Assembly: GCA_029862285.1 (NCBI GenBank)
Contig: JAOTXR010000014.1
Location: 1 to 14,195, forward strand
From: Gammaproteobacteria bacterium
GTDB lineage: Bacteria > Pseudomonadota > Gammaproteobacteria > Steroidobacterales > JABDKV01
Length of the DNA stretch: 14,195 bases
Reading direction: 5' to 3'
Shown here: piece by piece, positions 14,151 to 14,195 of the stretch
Layout of the letters: every line of letters starts with the position of its first letter
Numbering within the stretch: the stretch's first letter is position 1
Program-made: the position numbers and the translations under genes
The notes under the pieces: generated by a model
The model's input: only the letters and a program-made list of their open reading frames with translations
Database searches by the model: none
Told to the model about the DNA's origin: nothing

Positions 14151-14195
14151 TTACTTATTTTGGATAAGTGCGGTAGGCGCGGTTTCCGGCAAAGG
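14151..14195 (-). CDS. possible C-terminal end of a minus-strand gene
   Basis: On the minus strand the frame entering from the right edge reads PLPETAPTALIQNK and ends in TAA at 14153-14151. Fourteen residues are too few to identify and may be chance. If real, the gene would converge on the M48 gene with the tandem repeat between them. Confidence 0.15.
   Translation of the reverse strand, partial: PLPETAPTALIQNK

Overview
The window reads as ordinary gammaproteobacterial chromosome, by eye a little above 55% GC. It holds core genes in an arrangement familiar from that class: ubiC-ubiA, then recG, ridA, spoT, rpoZ, gmk and yicC, then a PP2C phosphatase gene, rph, rdgB, hemW and finally rpmE. 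I cannot assign a genus. I see no tRNA, rRNA, CRISPR array, transposase or phage gene. Coding density is high and several genes use GTG or TTG starts.

Left part (1-8627): every gene is on the minus strand. yicC, gmk, rpoZ, spoT, ridA and recG run in that transcriptional order with short gaps or a TGATG overlap and probably form one operon. It joins an RNase-like protein, GMP kinase, the omega subunit of RNA polymerase, the bifunctional (p)ppGpp enzyme, an enamine deaminase and a replication-fork helicase. A lone secreted SnoaL/NTF2-like protein follows, closed by a clear terminator. Then come ubiC and a ubiA truncated by the window edge, which together make and prenylate 4-hydroxybenzoate for ubiquinone.

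Middle and right part (8719-14067): every gene is on the plus strand. A PP2C-type phosphatase, RNase PH, XTP/dITP pyrophosphatase and the HemW radical-SAM protein are tightly packed, and rdgB/hemW overlap by one base. A 406-base gap (11977-12382) separates hemW from rpmE (ribosomal protein L31), which is followed by a secreted M48 metalloprotease.

The genes themselves are mostly conventional. The best leads are non-coding. (1) The hemW-rpmE gap has two perfect DnaA boxes in a 25-base palindrome, a third consensus box, and AT-rich flanks, so it could be a DnaA-controlled site or even a replication origin. (2) A perfect two-copy 32-base tandem repeat with four CGAAAGGTACCG cores follows the M48 gene. 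(3) A compact REP-like inverted repeat follows recG. I found no convincing new multi-gene system.
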